Positions 6,530 through 15,891 of a stretch of DNA of 53,354 nucleotides are shown here, piece by piece (the first letter of the stretch is position 1; each line of letters opens with the position of its first letter). The notes beneath the pieces were generated by a model, which was given only the letters and a program-made list of their open reading frames with translations, did no database searches and was not told the origin of the DNA. The position numbers and the translations under genes were made by a program. The stretch is taken from positions 1,287,221 through 1,340,574 of the forward strand of contig CP070784.1 in assembly GCA_020346605.1 (NCBI GenBank). The letters run 5' to 3'. This DNA comes from Candidatus Bathyarchaeota archaeon. Its GTDB lineage: Archaea; Thermoproteota; Bathyarchaeia; TCS64.

Positions 6530-8692
6530 ATGAACAAATCCGCGGGCAACATGAAGATCGTCGGAGTAGTCATCGTCCTCTGCATAGCAATCGTCGCCAC
6601 TAAGACGTGGATGGACCATAGCCAACGGGTCGATGGCAACGTGGAGGCGACCCATGGCCAGCTGGATTCGTTGATCCATGAGGGGAAGTACTCAGAGGCC
6701 ATGGAGGTCGCCGAGCTCCTGCTGAATGATGAACCCGACGATCCCGAGCTGCATCGAATCCTGACCTATCTCCACTCGATGATGGGCGAGACGGAGAAGG
6801 CGCTGTATTCGCTGGAGGAGGCTATCGACAACGGATTCGACGACTACCTATGGATGTCCAGCAGCCCGGGCCTTGAAAGCATCCAGGATTACCCCCGCAC
6901 AGTGGAGCTGATTCAGGAGGCGTACAGCAGGCTCGAGGAGAGGATGGCAGTGCTCCAGGGTGAGAAGGAGATCCACCTGAGGGAGGGGGAGTGGACCGGT
7001 ATACGTCTAGGGAACGACGTCGAATATCCCTTCATAGATGCGTCGCTCAGCTTCGACACCAAAGCGTTAATGGTGAGGGCCACCGTGAGGGACCTACACT
7101 TCAGGGACGGCGAGAGGAGTTGGCGCTACGGCGACGGATTCCTGATCAACTTCGTGATCCCCGGGGAGGGCGAGACCGTCGACGCCGGCAGGTTCTACGA
7201 GCTCGGGTTCTCGCTGCAGAACGGCGTACCGGTGGGGGTCTTGGTGAACCTGCACGGGGTCGCCTACCTCGACAACATCCAGCCCCCCACCATCGAGGTG
7301 GACGAGGAGAGCCACACCGCAAACTACACGATCACTCTGCCCTGGACGTTCCTCCAGCCCTTCAGGCCACTGCTCGACGGGAGAGCCGGGATCAACATCC
7401 GCTACACCAGCGCCGGCGACGAGGGGGCCCGCAAACTGCTGACCTGGCTCCAAGATCCCCACATTGACTCCGAGCAAGTTGATCGGCGCAGGTTCGCACC
7501 CCTGTACTTCGACACCTCGGAAAGCTCGGAACTCCAGTTCTCCGGAGAGTTGGGGTCAAGACTCATCGACCAACCCGTCGTCGAAATCGCCTACACTATA
7601 TATTCACCGGTTGAGATGGCCACGACCTTCGAAATAACGGTGAGAGCCACGGACTACACAGTCGTCGCGGAGTCCTCCACTCCCCTGACCCTCCGCCAAG
7701 GCAGGAACGAACTCCGAGAAACCCTAGACCTCGGTGAATCTCCGGAGGGGTTCTTCACCGCCCGTGCCATATTGAACGATTCGCTCTCTTGGAGCGAGTC
7801 CTTCTACATGTGCTATTATGACTTGGTGACGAGTTTTGAGGAGGATATCAGCATCCTCCAGGAAACCGGGGACGGGCCTCTGCTCCGGAACAGCATTGAA
7901 TCGTTGAAGTACAGAATAGATACATTGAGGGGCTCACTCGCTTCGTATCGGCGAAGGGACAACCCCAGGCCCATCGTGGACACCTTTGTGGAGCTGACGT
8001 CCCTGATATCGCGCTGTGGGGCCGAGGGCTCCATCTTCAATGTAGGCGGCTACGTCCTCGCAGCCTTCGAGTCCCCCATCGACGGCTCCCTCCAGCCCTA
8101 CTCGCTGATGCTTCCGTCGGGATTCGATGAGTCTGAGACCTACGACCTCGTCGTGGTCCTCCACGGGAGCGGCGTGGACGAGATCGACTCCGTCCGGGAA
8201 GCCCAGTCCAAGTACAACGCCAGAGAACGCATAGTGGTCGGTCCCCGTGGCAGGGGGCTGAGCGATTTCTGGGTGGGGGACACGGAGAAGGACACCATCC
8301 ATCTCCTCGGCGTCCTCGACGACATGTTCCACATAGACAGGACCCTGCTGGCCGGGTTCTCCATGGGCGGGTACGGGTGCTGGAGGCTGAGCCTGCTCCA
8401 TCCAGAGTGCTTCGACGCCGTCATCGTCGGCTCCGGCATACCCTACAACGCGAGGATGAACCTCCCAGAGTACGACATGCGGGACAAGATCGGAGCCGGG
8501 AAGGACACGCCATACCTCGTCGTACATGGAACAGATGATCAGTCGATAGACATCGAGCACACCGACGAATTCGTCAACCTACTGGAGGAGTCGGGGTATG
8601 ATGTCACATACATCAGGGTCGAAGGGGGAGGCCACGCGGATCTCTCGGTCACCGCCGACGTCTACCAGTGGTTGAGAGAGAAATTCGATTAG
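6530..8692 (+). CDS. Membrane-anchored TPR / sugar-binding-like / esterase protein
   Basis: A 720-residue multidomain protein. Residues 8-24 are a hydrophobic N-terminal anchor or signal. Residues about 40-130 contain TPR-like repeats (G-K-Y-S-E-A-M-E-V-A, G-E-T-E-K-A-L-Y-S-L-E-E-A). Residues about 150-320 form a beta-rich domain similar in layout to CBM9/DOMON-type modules. The C-terminal 200 residues are an alpha/beta hydrolase of the esterase/PHB-depolymerase-like type: V-V-V-L-H-G-S-G near 542, nucleophile elbow G-F-S-M-G-G near residue 611, an Asp in H-G-T-D-D and a final His in G-G-G-H-A-D. It probably acts outside the cell on an ester or carbohydrate-linked substrate. A TATA-like element lies near 6421. 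The domain order is unusual and the true substrate is unknown. Confidence 0.75.
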   Translation: MNKSAGNMKIVGVVIVLCIAIVATKTWMDHSQRVDGNVEATHGQLDSLIHEGKYSEAMEVAELLLNDEPDDPELHRILTYLHSMMGETEKALYSLEEAIDNGFDDYLWMSSSPGLESIQDYPRTVELIQEAYSRLEERMAVLQGEKEIHLREGEWTGIRLGNDVEYPFIDASLSFDTKALMVRATVRDLHFRDGERSWRYGDGFLINFVIPGEGETVDAGRFYELGFSLQNGVPVGVLVNLHGVAYLDNIQPPTIEVDEESHTANYTITLPWTFLQPFRPLLDGRAGINIRYTSAGDEGARKLLTWLQDPHIDSEQVDRRRFAPLYFDTSESSELQFSGELGSRLIDQPVVEIAYTIYSPVEMATTFEITVRATDYTVVAESSTPLTLRQGRNELRETLDLGESPEGFFTARAILNDSLSWSESFYMCYYDLVTSFEEDISILQETGDGPLLRNSIESLKYRIDTLRGSLASYRRRDNPRPIVDTFVELTSLISRCGAEGSIFNVGGYVLAAFESPIDGSLQPYSLMLPSGFDESETYDLVVVLHGSGVDEIDSVREAQSKYNARERIVVGPRGRGLSDFWVGDTEKDTIHLLGVLDDMFHIDRTLLAGFSMGGYGCWRLSLLHPECFDAVIVGSGIPYNARMNLPEYDMRDKIGAGKDTPYLVVHGTDDQSIDIEHTDEFVNLLEESGYDVTYIRVEGGGHADLSVTADVYQWLREKFD

Positions 8693-8749
8693 AGCACTAC
8701 GAGTGAAGAGCTCGGAAAACCGGCTCTCTCAGGGAAAGGCGTGCGTCCG

Positions 8750-10585
8750 TCAGTTTTCGTCCTGTATCCGTTTTCTCTGGTACGTTGATCCATCCGGCAG
8801 GTGGAGCGTGAAGGACTCGATCCGACCGTCGCTGGACTCGTTGAAGCTCACCGCGATTGTGGGGTTGACCCTCATGTACCACTTCCCCCCTTCATCTGGA
8901 GGGTATAGATCGAGCGGGATGGGCTGCCCCGGGATGTCGAGGGCAAGCCTTCCTTCGACTATGACCATCTTCACCGTGACATTGGGGTCCTCGGTCTCGT
9001 AGGTCCCGACGTACTTCCCCATGTCAGCTGGGTATCCCTTGTCCTCCGCCGGTGCACCCTTGGGCATCTCGAAGATGTATTCGGCTTCGTGCAGCTTCAT
9101 CGCTACGACGTCACCGCTGTCATCGAGTTCGAACGAAACCGCGATCTCGTCGGTGATCCTGAAACGCCATTTCCCTTCATCGTCCGGCTCCTTGAGCTCG
9201 AACACCAACTGGTTGGGAATGTCGACAGCCAACCTGCCGTTCTGCACGGTGACGACGAACTCCGCGTTCCTGAAAGGCCCGAAGTTCGCCGTGTAGCTGC
9301 CCAGATAGCTCGCATACCGCTTACGCGCAAGGTTGTTCAACTCCTTCAGTTCGGGGTGGATGAGCAGCTCATCGATCTTGGGCTCCAGCTTGATCCCCGA
9401 AGTGGTCCCGCGGGACTGCGTGAAGTAGAAGATCATGAGATCCAGCTCCGGCCACGACCACGCGTAGGTGCCGTCTGAGCCGCTGTGACCGATCACCTCC
9501 ACCTCGGGGGGCATGGTGGTGCCGTTCGAGAAAAGGATCGCCATCTGCCCGTAGTAGGCCTCCAAGTCGTAGAAGCCCGTAGGGTAGGGCATGTCGGATC
9601 CGAGGGAGGACATCTTCGTCACCGGCGTGAGGGTGCGGCCGACCGCCTCCGAGGAAAGCAGCTGCCTGTCCCCAACCCTGCCGTCGTCCATCCACATCGC
9701 CATGAAGCGAGCGTAGTCGACCGGCGTGCAGTACAGCCCCTGGGAGCCGAAGGCGAACGGGTAGAGCGGCTCCTCAGGGGACCAGACCTTGACCCATTCG
9801 CCTATTCCGCCCACATAGAGATCGGGGATCCGATCCCGGCGGGTGTAGTTCCGGGTCGCCGGATGGTAGTAGAGGGATCCGTTCATACCCAGGGGCTCCA
9901 GTATGCTCTCCCTGACGTATTCGTCGAGGGGCACTCCGGTCTCTACCTCAACGATGGCGCCCAGAACCTCCGTGCCCGTGTCGCTGTACCAGAACTTGCT
10001 CCCGGGCGGAAACTGCGGACCACGTTGGCCTGCCTCGTTTGCCATGGAGAGGAGTGTCTCGTACTCGTCGGCGGCGGTGATTATCGATAGGGGCAGTCCG
10101 CTGCGGTGAGTTAGCAGCTGCTCGATAGTGATGTTACGCGAGTTCTCGTTGTCGAAGCCCGGCAGGTACTTCGCCGCTTTGTCGTCCAAGCTGAGGCGCC
10201 CCTCGTCTATCAGGATCTGTACGGCGGCGCCTGTGATCGGCTTCGTCATCGATCGGATGTTAAACAGCGTGCCTTTTTCCATCGGCACCTCTTCCTCTCG
10301 ATCACTCCAACCGACAACCTCGTGGAGCACGATCACGCGGTTCTTGATTACCACTAACTCTGCTCCGACGATCTGGTCCTCCAGGAAATAGCCCTGGATG
10401 ATCTCAACCAATTCCGAGAGGGTTACATTTGAGATTCCCTGGCTCTCGGGCGAGGCATAGGGGAATTCGTAGATCCCCGGAGTCGTGCCACTGTATCTCT
10501 CACTGACAAAATCGACGCCAATAATAATGATCAGCAGCATGGAGACGGCGATCACAGGTATTGGTATTCGATTGGTACCTGCCAT
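8750..10585 (-). CDS. Class C beta-lactamase-fold serine hydrolase with duplicated C-terminal domain
   Basis: A 611-residue protein. An N-terminal membrane segment (residues 9-25) points to an extracellular location. The beta-lactamase/transpeptidase domain has the Ser-x-x-Lys motif S-M-T-K near residue 112, Tyr-Ser-Asp near residue 200 in place of Tyr-x-Asn, and G-H-S-G near 365 as the third motif. Such proteins are usually esterases, D-aminopeptidases or peptidases rather than antibiotic-degrading enzymes. After about residue 430 come two similar beta-rich modules, one opening Y-L-G-S-Y-T and the other Y-V-G-T-Y-E, each with a G-R-L-A-[VL]-D-I-P strand. An inverted repeat lies in the upstream intergenic DNA (10654-10698). 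Confidence 0.85.
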   Translation of the reverse strand: MAGTNRIPIPVIAVSMLLIIIIGVDFVSERYSGTTPGIYEFPYASPESQGISNVTLSELVEIIQGYFLEDQIVGAELVVIKNRVIVLHEVVGWSDREEEVPMEKGTLFNIRSMTKPITGAAVQILIDEGRLSLDDKAAKYLPGFDNENSRNITIEQLLTHRSGLPLSIITAADEYETLLSMANEAGQRGPQFPPGSKFWYSDTGTEVLGAIVEVETGVPLDEYVRESILEPLGMNGSLYYHPATRNYTRRDRIPDLYVGGIGEWVKVWSPEEPLYPFAFGSQGLYCTPVDYARFMAMWMDDGRVGDRQLLSSEAVGRTLTPVTKMSSLGSDMPYPTGFYDLEAYYGQMAILFSNGTTMPPEVEVIGHSGSDGTYAWSWPELDLMIFYFTQSRGTTSGIKLEPKIDELLIHPELKELNNLARKRYASYLGSYTANFGPFRNAEFVVTVQNGRLAVDIPNQLVFELKEPDDEGKWRFRITDEIAVSFELDDSGDVVAMKLHEAEYIFEMPKGAPAEDKGYPADMGKYVGTYETEDPNVTVKMVIVEGRLALDIPGQPIPLDLYPPDEGGKWYMRVNPTIAVSFNESSDGRIESFTLHLPDGSTYQRKRIQDEN

Positions 10586-10653
10586 AATTCTTCCATCCCG
10601 GAGTTCCTAGACGTCTGCGTGCCTGTACAGTTAAATGTTTCCTCGGATTCGAC

Positions 10654-10698
10654 ATTTCACAGCTTTTGACTTAGGTAGACATGGAATCGCTGTGAAAT
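10654..10698. repeat. Perfect 10-bp inverted repeat between two minus-strand genes
   Basis: ATTTCACAGC at 10654-10663 is matched by GCTGTGAAAT at 10689-10698, with a 25-base spacer. It lies about 70 bases before the start of the serine hydrolase gene and just after the end of the M14 peptidase gene, so it could be a paired operator or an RNA hairpin. A smaller CCCC-ggaaaa-GGGG hairpin (10706-10719) is next to it. Confidence 0.5.
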
Positions 10699-10724
10699 CA
10701 TTTTTCCCCGGAAAAGGGGATGAG

Positions 10725-10736
10725 AAAAAATGCGGC
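10725..10736 (-). terminator. T-tract terminator of the M14 peptidase gene
   Basis: On the minus strand the stop codon is followed within 15 bases by a T6 run and then by a CCCC/GGGG hairpin, a plausible end of the peptidase transcript. Confidence 0.4.
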
Positions 10737-10743
10737 TCCCGCT

Positions 10744-13242
10744 TCAGACCAGCTCCGCCGTCGAGTATAGGAGCGCGTTGAATAGCACCTTGAAGGTCCC
10801 GTGGGTCTGGCTACGGAAGATCGGGGGGAAGCCGATGAGCACTGCCCTCCCCTCCCCCATGGGCAGGTCGGCCACCGCCGTCTTGCCCAGCAGGTGCTCC
10901 TCGCCCAGGATCCAGCCGCTGAGCAGCGAGCTCGCCTCCGGATATGTGGCGACGCTCTCCCCCTGCTTCACCTCGAAGACCGGCCCCCCCTTGAAGAACA
11001 CCCCCTCCTCCCTACTGAGGCCGTAGCCCACGGGGTGGGTGTTGTCGAACACCGCCCTGAGTATGGAGCCCGGGATGTATAACTCCGAGGGGGGCCTCCC
11101 GTCCAGGAGGTTCACCGCCGGCGCTGACAGGTCCTTGATGGCGAAGTCGCAGGAGCCGTTCACGGTGACGACCAGGCCCCCTGCCCCCAGAAACTTGAGC
11201 ACCTCCCCGACGCCCTGGCTGCCCAGCCCGGCCCGGTACTTGGGAGGGTACTTCTCCTTCCTGGTGTAGGTCTGCTCGGTGGACTCCATGCCATCCACGA
11301 TGAAGGATCTGTTGTACTCTGGGAAGACGACGACGTCGAACCTCTCCGCCAGTCCGCCCTGCCTCACGTCCTGTGGGCTCAGCGACTTAAAGGGGAACTC
11401 GAAGTTCTCCAGTACGAAGCGGGTCCAGCCCTCGTCGGCGGCAGAGGACCACGCCCTGTAGACACCGATGCGGGGTGCGCGGATCTTGTAAGCCACGTCA
11501 GGCAGCGCGTCGATACCGTAGAAGCTCAGCCCCAGCTCCTCGGCTGCCTTCTTGACTATCTCGTCGGCCGGGGAGGTTCCCTCGACCACGAAGGCCCCCG
11601 CCGGGAACGTGAAATCCCCGAGCTGTAGGGAGTCGCAAGACCTGTAGACGTTGACCCCCGCAGCCATGAACCTGTTTGCGATCTTGTAGGAGGCGTTCCA
11701 CTCCGGTGTGAAGACGAGGAACAGCTTGTCGCCGTCCACCACCCTCCCACTCCGGACCTTCACCTCCTCCACGGGCTCCAGCTCGGCCTCGAAGGGCTCC
11801 ATGACCTCGTATGCGTCCACGTGCATGGTCAGCGGCATCGTGTGCGCCGTCACGTCATAGGGGCGCTTCGGCGGCTGGCTGGTGTCGTCCCTGAGGTCGG
11901 GGTAGGTCTGCGTCTCCAACATCGTCTTGGCGAAGCGCCCGTAGGGCTGGGTTATCAGGACGACGAGGGTCTCTTCAGGATACTCCACGCCGTCGGCCTG
12001 GAAGGCCTCCTTGGCCACGTGGACCCTGACGTCTCCGAAGATCAGCGTGTTCAGCAGGACGGCGGCGGTCCCTGGGTCCTTCTGGCTCGGAGGGAACACG
12101 TATGCGTAGGGGCCACTCTTCGGGTCCAGCGCCCTCTTGTAGTACTCCAGGCTGCCTGAGAGCCAGCAGTCCCTGTACCGTGCGGCGTTCCTCAGCAGCG
12201 AGAGCGCCGCTGAATACTCGTATGAGACGATGTCCCCCAGCGTCCAGGAACCACCAGTCCACGGGTGGGGGTTGTTCCACCGCTGCACCAGGGGGTTGAG
12301 GCCCCGTCGGGACTTGATCTCCGAGCGCTCCACCTCGATGGGTGTGGCGATCTCGACGCTCGCTGCCTCCGAGAGGACGCGAACCCCGCCGTGGTAGCAC
12401 TGGTAGTGCCTCGCCGGCGTCCAGAGGTCGTACCCCGCGGAGCACCAGACCCCCTTCTTCCCCTCGGTGACCAGTTCGTTGAGCATCGAGGTGCCCAGGA
12501 ATGCGATCTGGGACTGGAGGACGGGGTCGATGTTGGGGTCTATTGGGTCTGTGAAGGGCGGGACGAAGAGCCTTGCGCCGGTGCTGCCCATCTGGTGGAG
12601 GTCGTAGACGATCTGGGGGTGCCACCTGTTGTGGATCTCCCTCACCGCCAGCCTCGTTTCCTTCTGTGTGAACATGAACCAGTCCCTGTTGTTGTCGTGC
12701 CCCACGTACTTGTGGTACATCCAGGGCGGGCTTCCCCCCTCGTACTTGGTGCCCAGGTTCTCCCTGTACCAGTCGACCACTATCTGGTGGCCGTCGGGGT
12801 TCAGGGATGGGACCAGCAGGAGGACGACGTTGTCCAGTATCTCCTCCACTTCGTCGCTCCCTCCACACGCGAGGAGATGCAGGAGCTCCAGAGACATCTG
12901 CGAGGCCGCGATCTCCGTCGAGTGGATGCTGCAGGTGATGAGCACGATGGTCTTGCCCTCCGCTACGAGCTTCCCCTCCTCCTGCGTCGGGTCGACGGGG
13001 TTGCAGATCCTCATCTGGGTCTTGCGGATCTCCTCGAGCCTTGACATGTTCCCAGCTGAGGTGACCACGGCCCTTATGAAGGGGTTGCCCTCGGTCGTCT
13101 CCCCGAGGACGTCGACCCTCACCCGGTCCGATGAGTCCGCAACCCTCTGGAAGTACTCGACTATCTGGGGCCAATCGGCGAGCTCCCTGTCCGTCCCGGG
13201 TAAGAACCCTAGAAATTCTTCAGGCGTGATTATCTTAGACAT
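10744..13242 (-). CDS. M14-family zinc carboxypeptidase
   Basis: An 832-residue peptidase of the M14 (carboxypeptidase A-like) family. Zinc ligands are expected in H-S-T-E (residues 107-110) and in D-L-H-Q-M-G near residue 217; substrate-binding landmarks are S-L-N-P-D-G-H near residue 147 and N-N-R-D-W near 185. The catalytic domain covers roughly the first 360 residues; the long C-terminal part, including a G-G-L-V-V-T-V-N-G-S strand-turn, resembles class I amidotransferase-like or ThuA-like extensions found in some M14 proteins. No signal peptide is seen, so it may work in the cytosol. A strong TATA element (TTATATATA on the minus strand) lies near 13270-13280. It would release C-terminal or modified residues from peptides. 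Confidence 0.85.
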   Translation of the reverse strand: MSKIITPEEFLGFLPGTDRELADWPQIVEYFQRVADSSDRVRVDVLGETTEGNPFIRAVVTSAGNMSRLEEIRKTQMRICNPVDPTQEEGKLVAEGKTIVLITCSIHSTEIAASQMSLELLHLLACGGSDEVEEILDNVVLLLVPSLNPDGHQIVVDWYRENLGTKYEGGSPPWMYHKYVGHDNNRDWFMFTQKETRLAVREIHNRWHPQIVYDLHQMGSTGARLFVPPFTDPIDPNIDPVLQSQIAFLGTSMLNELVTEGKKGVWCSAGYDLWTPARHYQCYHGGVRVLSEAASVEIATPIEVERSEIKSRRGLNPLVQRWNNPHPWTGGSWTLGDIVSYEYSAALSLLRNAARYRDCWLSGSLEYYKRALDPKSGPYAYVFPPSQKDPGTAAVLLNTLIFGDVRVHVAKEAFQADGVEYPEETLVVLITQPYGRFAKTMLETQTYPDLRDDTSQPPKRPYDVTAHTMPLTMHVDAYEVMEPFEAELEPVEEVKVRSGRVVDGDKLFLVFTPEWNASYKIANRFMAAGVNVYRSCDSLQLGDFTFPAGAFVVEGTSPADEIVKKAAEELGLSFYGIDALPDVAYKIRAPRIGVYRAWSSAADEGWTRFVLENFEFPFKSLSPQDVRQGGLAERFDVVVFPEYNRSFIVDGMESTEQTYTRKEKYPPKYRAGLGSQGVGEVLKFLGAGGLVVTVNGSCDFAIKDLSAPAVNLLDGRPPSELYIPGSILRAVFDNTHPVGYGLSREEGVFFKGGPVFEVKQGESVATYPEASSLLSGWILGEEHLLGKTAVADLPMGEGRAVLIGFPPIFRSQTHGTFKVLFNALLYSTAELV

Positions 13243-13339
13243 TGGATTCCCTGCTCAAGGATATGTCCTATATATAATATATTTCATGAGCCAAGGGGGG
13301 CTGATTCGTGGCTATTATCTGAGAAAGATGCTCTGCGCG

Positions 13340-13852
13340 CTACATGACGTATAGGTACACCTCGTCTTCCTCGTCCACCTTCGCGGGCTCCCACCCTTCT
13401 ATGGTGAAGGCGTAGCTGACGACTCTAGTCCCGGGCTCGAGCTCCCTCTTGAACTTTTCTCTCAACCTGCGATTGATATCCAAGCTCTGATAGACGGTGA
13501 CGACAGAAGCCTCTCCCAGGTCCCTCTTGAAGAAGTTCCCCCACAGGACTCTGACCTGGCCCCTCAGGCCCTTCACCCTGATCCAGACCAAAGTCCAAAG
13601 GACGCGCAGGGGGTCGGCCTCGATCCCCACAGCCCTAGCCCCGAACTCCTTCGCCGCCATGAAGATGATCCTTCCATCGCCCGAGCCCAGCTCGTACAGC
13701 GTGTCGCCGGGCTCGACTCTGGCCAGGCTCAGCATCTTCCTCACCACCTTCCTGGGCGTGGGCACCCATCCCGCCCCGATCAGCAAGGGCCAGAGCACCC
13801 ACACGACGATGGCGCCGAGGAACGCAAGGTATAACTCGATTGTGAGCCTCAT
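13340..13852 (-). CDS. Membrane-anchored class I SAM methyltransferase
   Basis: A 170-residue protein with one N-terminal membrane helix (I-E-L-Y-L-A-F-L-G-A-I-V-V-W-V-L-W) and a short class I methyltransferase domain: motif I E-L-G-S-G-D-G-R near residue 56, an acidic G-I-E-A-D near 75 and a post-motif V-T-V-Y-Q-S-L. It resembles the compact archaeal lysine methyltransferases (aKMT type), but here with an added anchor, so membrane-associated proteins may be its targets; that is inference. I start it at 13852; the earlier ATG at 13876 would fall before the transcription start predicted from the TTTTATCA box at 13887-13894. Confidence 0.7.
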   Translation of the reverse strand: MRLTIELYLAFLGAIVVWVLWPLLIGAGWVPTPRKVVRKMLSLARVEPGDTLYELGSGDGRIIFMAAKEFGARAVGIEADPLRVLWTLVWIRVKGLRGQVRVLWGNFFKRDLGEASVVTVYQSLDINRRLREKFKRELEPGTRVVSYAFTIEGWEPAKVDEEDEVYLYVM

Positions 13853-13934
13853 GTCGATTTCGACACAGGGATACATGGACGACTCTTGATAAAAGGTTGA
13901 ACCCCCTAGGATGATTCAGCTGAGTGCGCGGGCG

Positions 13935-15095
13935 TCAAGGCAGTGATTTTAAGAACGCGAGTAACAGCTTCGAATAAGAGATGTTGCGATAGATCTCTTT
14001 GAGCGAAGTTGACTCATCTGTCAGTTTCTTCATCAAAGAAGAGATGTACTCATCTTTTTCAACTAGTTTTATCGTCCTCCTGAATAAGGTCGGGTTGAAG
14101 AAGAACCTGTTGAATTTCACGTGATATTCGTTTATCTCCTCCATCAGCCCCTCGCTTGTAGACCTGTATTCCTCCTCCAGTGACGCGTTTCCCGAATTAT
14201 GTTTCTTGACCGCTTCTGCTGCATTGAACCCGCTCTCGACCGCGTATGGGATCCCTTCGCCTGCTATGCCCACGAAGCCCGCCGCGTCACCGATCAGGAT
14301 GATGTTGCCTTCCCCAAATCTGTCCACCGTGCCTTTGTATGGGATCAAGTAAGTGTGTGGCACTACTTTTTGATCGGACAGATCATGATTTCCAATGTAA
14401 TGCGAAAACATAGCTGAAAGGGGCTGGTCAAGTTTTTTTACGTCGTCCCTTGGGATCCATAGGCCTGCGTTAACTGTTCCACTTTTCGTTTTTGGAAAAA
14501 TCCATCCGTAGCCGTTTGGGACGTATCCGATGTCGTAGTGGTTCGTCTCTTTGAATTCTGTTATGGCCTCTGCCCCAACAGGTATCTCTGCCTCGACCGT
14601 GACCCCCAGATTGGAACGATCGTATTGGATGCCCAGATGTCTCCTAACAAAGGAATTGACTCCGTCGGCCCCTATGACAACGTCGCATTCTGCAGCCTTT
14701 TTCTCGCTCTGCACTAAATATTTTCCGTCTTCACCTCTTGATATGTCTACAACCCTTGAGGCGTCGACGATTTTTGCGCCGCTGTCTCTGGCGCGTCGAA
14801 TTAGATGCGAATCAAATTCGTCCCTTATGACGTTTCCAGCCAGACTCTCGAGTTTCAACTCCATCGTGGCGTCTCCGCATCGAATGTGGAGGCCCTTCAG
14901 CTCAGACAGGATATCCCTGATGTCGATATCGGTGGATTCCAGTAGCCTTATCGACTTTTGGGAAATGAAGCCCGCGCAATGTTTGTGCCGAGGAATCCTC
15001 TCCTTCTCAAACAGCGTTACATCGTATCCGTCGTCGGAGAGTTTTTTTGCAGCGACACCGCCAGCCGGGCCACCACCGACTATGACAACTTCCAT
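13935..15095 (-). CDS. Geranylgeranyl reductase family FAD-dependent oxidoreductase
   Basis: A 386-residue flavoprotein. It starts with the FAD motif V-I-V-G-G-G-P-A-G-G, has the C-A-G-F-I-S stretch near residue 40, the mid-protein G-A-D-G-V-N-S-F-V-R-R near residue 143 and the G-D-A-A-G-F-V motif near residue 268. This is the pattern of the geranylgeranyl reductase family. In archaea such enzymes saturate the isoprenoid chains of membrane lipids, though some members act on other polyprenyl substrates. Codon use here is less GC-rich than in the neighbouring genes. The AT-rich upstream DNA holds TATA-like TATATAAAA sequences near 15115. Confidence 0.85.
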   Translation of the reverse strand: MEVVIVGGGPAGGVAAKKLSDDGYDVTLFEKERIPRHKHCAGFISQKSIRLLESTDIDIRDILSELKGLHIRCGDATMELKLESLAGNVIRDEFDSHLIRRARDSGAKIVDASRVVDISRGEDGKYLVQSEKKAAECDVVIGADGVNSFVRRHLGIQYDRSNLGVTVEAEIPVGAEAITEFKETNHYDIGYVPNGYGWIFPKTKSGTVNAGLWIPRDDVKKLDQPLSAMFSHYIGNHDLSDQKVVPHTYLIPYKGTVDRFGEGNIILIGDAAGFVGIAGEGIPYAVESGFNAAEAVKKHNSGNASLEEEYRSTSEGLMEEINEYHVKFNRFFFNPTLFRRTIKLVEKDEYISSLMKKLTDESTSLKEIYRNISYSKLLLAFLKSLP

Positions 15096-15247
15096 CCAAA
15101 ATGATTTTTTCCATATGTATATAAAAAATACACGCAGCGCGCTCAGAAACCTGTTTTATCGATCTTTGCACGAGTCAGTTAGCGTTCTGAATAAAGACTG
15201 GTGAATTTGAAACATGTAATTAATGTGTAGTGCCTAGTACACATTGG

Positions 15248-15859
15248 ATGAAGGACGAATACCTGGTCTTCACCGGTCGGCCCAACTCCGGGAAGAGCAG
15301 CATTATCCGGGCGATCACCGGGCTGGACGTGGCATCGGGCAAGAGGCCGGGGACGACGCGCCGCATCTCGGAATACAGCCTGTCCAGGGGTCTCACCCTT
15401 GTTGATATGCCTGGATACGGTAGGATGACGGGGGCTTCGAGGAGCACTGAGGATAGGACCAAGGACGAGGTGCTGGAGTTCCTGGAGTCGAACGCAGGCA
15501 GGATAGCGCTGGCCGTCCACGTGCTGGACATTTTCACCTTCAGGGAGGTGACTCGGCGCCTGGAGAGGAAGGGGCTCATCTCCGTCGATGTCGAAATGAT
15601 ATTGTTCTTGGGGGAGCTGCTGGAAGAGGGTCCTATTGTGGCCGCGAACAAGGTGGACAAGGCGGATCAAGTTGAGCGGGAGGAGGCTTTGGCTGAGCTA
15701 AAGGTTCTGATAGGTGGAGAGAGCATCCTATTTTTTAACCGCATCTTCCCGGTCAGCGCTAGGACTGGCGAAGGACTGGGAGAGCTCAAAAGCGCAATAC
15801 ACGGCAGACTGGTTGAAAAGGGTTTCAGGACCCCCTTCAAATTATGGGTCGGATCGTAG
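15248..15859 (+). CDS. engB: EngB-type GTP-binding protein
   Basis: A 203-residue TRAFAC GTPase. Walker A is G-R-P-N-S-G-K-S (residues 10-17), the G2 region holds the conserved R-P-G-T-T-R, G3 is D-M-P-G-Y-G near residue 57, G4 is N-K-V-D near 134 and G5 is S-A-R-T-G near 169. Length and motif order fit the EngB/YsxC subgroup, which helps large-subunit ribosome assembly. I chose ATG 15248; GTG 15230 would add six residues. It is monocistronic, with the geranylgeranyl reductase gene diverging upstream. Confidence 0.85.
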   Translation: MKDEYLVFTGRPNSGKSSIIRAITGLDVASGKRPGTTRRISEYSLSRGLTLVDMPGYGRMTGASRSTEDRTKDEVLEFLESNAGRIALAVHVLDIFTFREVTRRLERKGLISVDVEMILFLGELLEEGPIVAANKVDKADQVEREEALAELKVLIGGESILFFNRIFPVSARTGEGLGELKSAIHGRLVEKGFRTPFKLWVGS

Positions 15860-15891
15860 CCTTTTCGGGGATGAGTTCCAGTTACGGTTCA

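Noticed and set aside
11975-13174. Long open frame (399 codons) on the minus strand inside the M14 gene
   Set aside because: It is a second frame of the M14 peptidase gene; the product is Arg/Pro/Gly-rich and matches no family, as expected of high-GC shadow frames.
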